A stretch of 9,394 nucleotides of DNA from Clostridia bacterium (lineage in GTDB: Bacteria; Bacillota; DSM-16504; Desulfitibacterales; Desulfitibacteraceae), in assembly GCA_018333845.1 (NCBI GenBank), contig JAGXSK010000192.1, positions 1 to 9,394 on the forward strand, written 5' to 3'. This document shows positions 7,523 to 9,394 of this stretch, one piece after another. The position numbers and the translations under genes were made by a program. Below the pieces are notes generated by a model. It was not told the origin of the DNA and did not search any database. It saw only the letters and a program-made list of their open reading frames with translations. The first letter of the stretch is position 1; every line of letters starts with the position of its first letter.

Positions 7523-8794
7523 TTGAAAACAGATAAGTTTGTGGTGGTGGGAGGTAAAAAGCTATCTGGGAAGATAAAGGTTAGTGGTTCAAAAAATGCC
7601 GTTCTTCCAATTATGGCTGCAAGTATTTTGTCCAGCAAAGAAGTAATTATTCATGACGTGCCCTCTATAACAGATGTAACGGAAATGACTAAAATGCTGG
7701 AAATAATAGGTGCAAAAGTGAAGAAGGAGGGAAATGTTTACACAATAGATACCTCAAATGTTCAACCTCAAGAGTTTTCTGAAAACCTTGTGAGAAAAAT
7801 TCGTGCCTCCAGTCTATTTATGGGGCCAATGCTGGGCAAGTTTGGATCTATTAAGGTGGCATACCCAGGGGGCTGCAACATTGGGTCTAGGCCAATAGAC
7901 TTGCATCTTAAAGGATTTGAAAAACTAAATGCAGTTGTTAATGAAAAGCATGGTTATATTGAAGCCAATGGTGCTAATTTAAAGGGCGGAACAATTTATT
8001 TAGATTTTCCAAGTGTTGGTGCCACCCAGAACCTGGTAATGGCTTCCTGCTTGATTTCAGGTGATACAGTGATTAAAAATGCAGCAAGGGAACCTGAAAT
8101 AGTTGATTTGCAAAATTTTTTAAACTCCATGGGAGCCAGGATAAGGGGTTCGGGAACAGATACCATCAAAATTACTGGTGTTAAAAAGCTAGGGGTAGCG
8201 GAGCATTATCTCATTCCTGACAGAATTGAGGCAGGTACCCATATGATTGCTGCAGCAGTTACAGGGGGAGACGTTGTAGTGGAAAATGTCATAGCTGAGC
8301 ATCTAGTTCCCCTTACCAGCAAGCTCAAGGATGCAGGTTGTCAAATTGATGAAGGAGAATATGAGATTAGAGTAAAGGGGAACAGTGATATAAAACCTTT
8401 GGATATTAAAACCTTACCATACCCAGGATTTCCAACAGATTTACAGCCCCAGATGATGGTGCTGCTAACATTTGCCCAGGGAACTTCAGTAATTGTAGAA
8501 AATATTTTTGAAAATAGATTTAAACATGTTGATGAGTTGAGAAGGCTTGGTGCGGAAATTAAGGTTGAGGGTAGAATTGCAATTGTTAAGGGAGTTAAAA
8601 AACTTACTGGAGCTTTTGTGGCAGCTACAGATTTAAGAGCTGCAAGTGCCCTTGTGCTGGCGGGTCTTGTATCAGAAGAAGCTACAGTTATAGAAAACAT
8701 ACATTATCTTGACAGGGGATATGAGGATTTTGAAAGAAAGTATAATAACCTGGGTGCAAAAATTATTAGAGTAAATAACTCTCTTAGCAGCTAA
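7523..8794 (+). CDS. murA: MurA, UDP-N-acetylglucosamine 1-carboxyvinyltransferase
   Basis: MurA makes the committed step of peptidoglycan synthesis, joining enolpyruvate from PEP to UDP-GlcNAc in the cytoplasm. From TTG 7523 the protein is 423 residues, the normal length; the GTG at 7514 would add three. The fold is the EPSP-synthase type. Key sites in this numbering are K25-N26 in KVSGSKNAVLP and R94 in KIRASSLFMGPML. PGGCNIGSRPIDLHLKG spans 115-131, with the active-site loop Cys at 118, the residue alkylated by fosfomycin. D306 lies in FPTDLQPQ and R398 in LDRGYEDF. Because the loop residue is Cys and not Asp, the enzyme should be of the fosfomycin-sensitive type (inference). Firmicutes often carry two MurA paralogues, and I cannot say whether another exists elsewhere. 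Its last codons form the 5' arm of a terminator. Confidence 0.97.
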   Translation: MKTDKFVVVGGKKLSGKIKVSGSKNAVLPIMAASILSSKEVIIHDVPSITDVTEMTKMLEIIGAKVKKEGNVYTIDTSNVQPQEFSENLVRKIRASSLFMGPMLGKFGSIKVAYPGGCNIGSRPIDLHLKGFEKLNAVVNEKHGYIEANGANLKGGTIYLDFPSVGATQNLVMASCLISGDTVIKNAAREPEIVDLQNFLNSMGARIRGSGTDTIKITGVKKLGVAEHYLIPDRIEAGTHMIAAAVTGGDVVVENVIAEHLVPLTSKLKDAGCQIDEGEYEIRVKGNSDIKPLDIKTLPYPGFPTDLQPQMMVLLTFAQGTSVIVENIFENRFKHVDELRRLGAEIKVEGRIAIVKGVKKLTGAFVAATDLRAASALVLAGLVSEEATVIENIHYLDRGYEDFERKYNNLGAKIIRVNNSLSS

Positions 8795-8809
8795 GCGGCT
8801 GCTTTTTTT
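8786..8809 (+). terminator. intrinsic terminator overlapping the end of murA
   Basis: AGCAGC (8786-8791) pairs perfectly with GCTGCT (8798-8803) around a 6-nt loop, and the 3' arm runs straight into seven T (8803-8809). The murA stop codon (8792-8794) is the first half of the loop, so the 5' arm is coding. This is a compact, convincing rho-independent terminator that closes the murC-murB-murA unit. A translating ribosome at the stop codon could interfere with stem formation, so efficiency may depend on translation. Confidence 0.8.
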
Positions 8810-8818
8810 AGTGCCATA

Positions 8819-8847
8819 TTGGACTAGCCATAGTTGTCTGATATAAT
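8819..8847 (+). promoter_or_regulatory. sigma-A-type extended -10 promoter for ftsQ
   Basis: A perfect TATAAT (8842-8847) is preceded by TG one base before the hexamer (8839-8840), the extended -10 signature. Seventeen nt upstream of the -10 is TTGGAC (8819-8824), a weak -35 with the TTG half conserved. Transcription would start near 8854, leaving a short leader before the ribosome binding site. Its position right after the murA terminator supports a separate division-gene transcript. Confidence 0.75.
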
Positions 8848-8872
8848 AGTAATAGCTAAATTAACTTCGCTT

Positions 8873-8879
8873 AAGGAGG
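8873..8879 (+). promoter_or_regulatory. ftsQ ribosome binding site
   Basis: AAGGAGG is a perfect Shine-Dalgarno core 7 nt before the ATG at 8887. It is the best ribosome site in the window and fixes the ftsQ start. Confidence 0.85.
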
Positions 8880-8886
8880 CAAAAAG

Positions 8887-9394
8887 ATGCTCCCAAAAGG
8901 TTACAGGGTAATACATACTAAAAAGTCGCGATTTATGCAAACTACAGTTATAGTACTTTTGTTGACCCTCTTTGTCTTCCTTTTTATACAATCAAGTTTC
9001 TTTAATTGTAAAGAAGCAATTGTTGCAGGCAATGTTTGGCTGGATGAAGAATATATCCTGGAAAATGCCAATGTGCCAATAGGTAATAATTTATTTTACA
9101 TAGACGAAAAAAACATAAAAAGCAGGTTAGAGGTTCTGCCCATGGTACAAGAGGTTAGGATAGAAAAGCGACTGCCAGATACCCTTTATATTTATATAAA
9201 AGAAAGAGAGCCAGCTTCACTTGTTGTGGCACAGGAAAAATTTATTTTAGTAGATATCAAAGGATTTTACATACAGGATGTGGAATCAATAAGGGAGTTT
9301 CCTAATCTACCTTTAATAACTGGATTAACCCTGGAAGAAAATCTGCCTTATGGACAAAAAATAGATAACAAGGCATTAACAGCAGCCCTTGAAA
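8887..9394 (+). CDS. ftsQ: FtsQ/DivIB cell division protein (5' part, runs off the window)
   Basis: This is the N-terminal 169 residues of a FtsQ/DivIB-type protein; the frame is still open at the window edge. FtsQ/DivIB is a bitopic membrane protein of the divisome that, with FtsL and FtsB/DivIC, links the septal synthases to the division site. The visible part has a short basic cytoplasmic tail (1-17, with KKSR) and one hydrophobic segment (about 18-36). A POTRA domain (about 39-108) follows, containing VAGNVWLDEEYIL, NLFYIDEKNIKSRL, PMVQEVRIEKRLPDTLYI and IKEREP, a pattern typical of the family. After it begins the beta domain (FILVDIKGFYI, LPLITGL). The start is set by AAGGAGG 7 nt upstream. 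It sits 92 nt after murA, with its own promoter. No match other than FtsQ/DivIB fits the domain order and position; the family is usually about 230-280 residues, so part of it is outside. Confidence 0.93.
   Translation, partial: MLPKGYRVIHTKKSRFMQTTVIVLLLTLFVFLFIQSSFFNCKEAIVAGNVWLDEEYILENANVPIGNNLFYIDEKNIKSRLEVLPMVQEVRIEKRLPDTLYIYIKEREPASLVVAQEKFILVDIKGFYIQDVESIREFPNLPLITGLTLEENLPYGQKIDNKALTAALE

Noticed and set aside
8341..8700. 119-residue open frame on the minus strand opposite murA
   Set aside because: It is antisense to conserved MurA sequence, including the FPTDLQPQ region, and has a Ser/Thr/Ile-rich composition typical of a reverse-strand shadow.
8768..8782. AGAG/CTCT mini-hairpin just before the murA terminator
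   Set aside because: Only 4 bp within coding sequence; too weak to count as a separate signal.

Overview
The window is a stretch of a bacterial division and cell wall (dcw) cluster. It has nine protein genes, all on the + strand: the 3' end of murF, then mraY, murD, an ftsW/spoVE-type SEDS gene, murG, murC, murB, murA, and the 5' part of ftsQ/divIB, which runs off the right edge. I see no RNA gene, mobile element, CRISPR array or phage gene. Both strands are otherwise filled by frame shadows of these genes.

The organism is most likely a low-GC Gram-positive of the Clostridia type. The DNA is visibly AT-rich, the Shine-Dalgarno sites are strong and purine-rich, and UUG appears to start some genes. 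MurB is the short (303 aa) form. The SEDS gene sits between murD and murG, the position of spoVE in Bacillus subtilis. Unlike in B. subtilis, murC and murA lie inside the cluster, which fits several clostridial lineages. I cannot name a genus from the sequence alone.

Layout: bases 1-5000 (murF-mraY-murD-ftsW-murG) are packed with gaps of 15 nt or less and one 4-nt ATGA overlap, so they look like one transcript. Bases 5001-5219 form a non-coding gap holding one weak inverted repeat, one good hairpin with a T-rich tail, and a possible promoter. Bases 5220-8794 (murC-murB-murA) are again tightly packed and end in a clear intrinsic terminator that starts inside murA. Bases 8795-8886 hold a near-ideal extended -10 promoter and a strong ribosome binding site for ftsQ.

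Together the genes cover most of the route from UDP-GlcNAc to lipid II. MurA and MurB make UDP-MurNAc. MurC, MurD and MurF add L-Ala, D-Glu and D-Ala-D-Ala; MurE is presumably upstream. MraY and MurG build lipid I and lipid II at the inner membrane face. The SEDS protein polymerises glycan, and FtsQ/DivIB belongs to the septal complex. All catalytic motifs I looked for are intact. I found no previously undescribed system; the observations of interest are regulatory (two internal boundaries) and about start sites.
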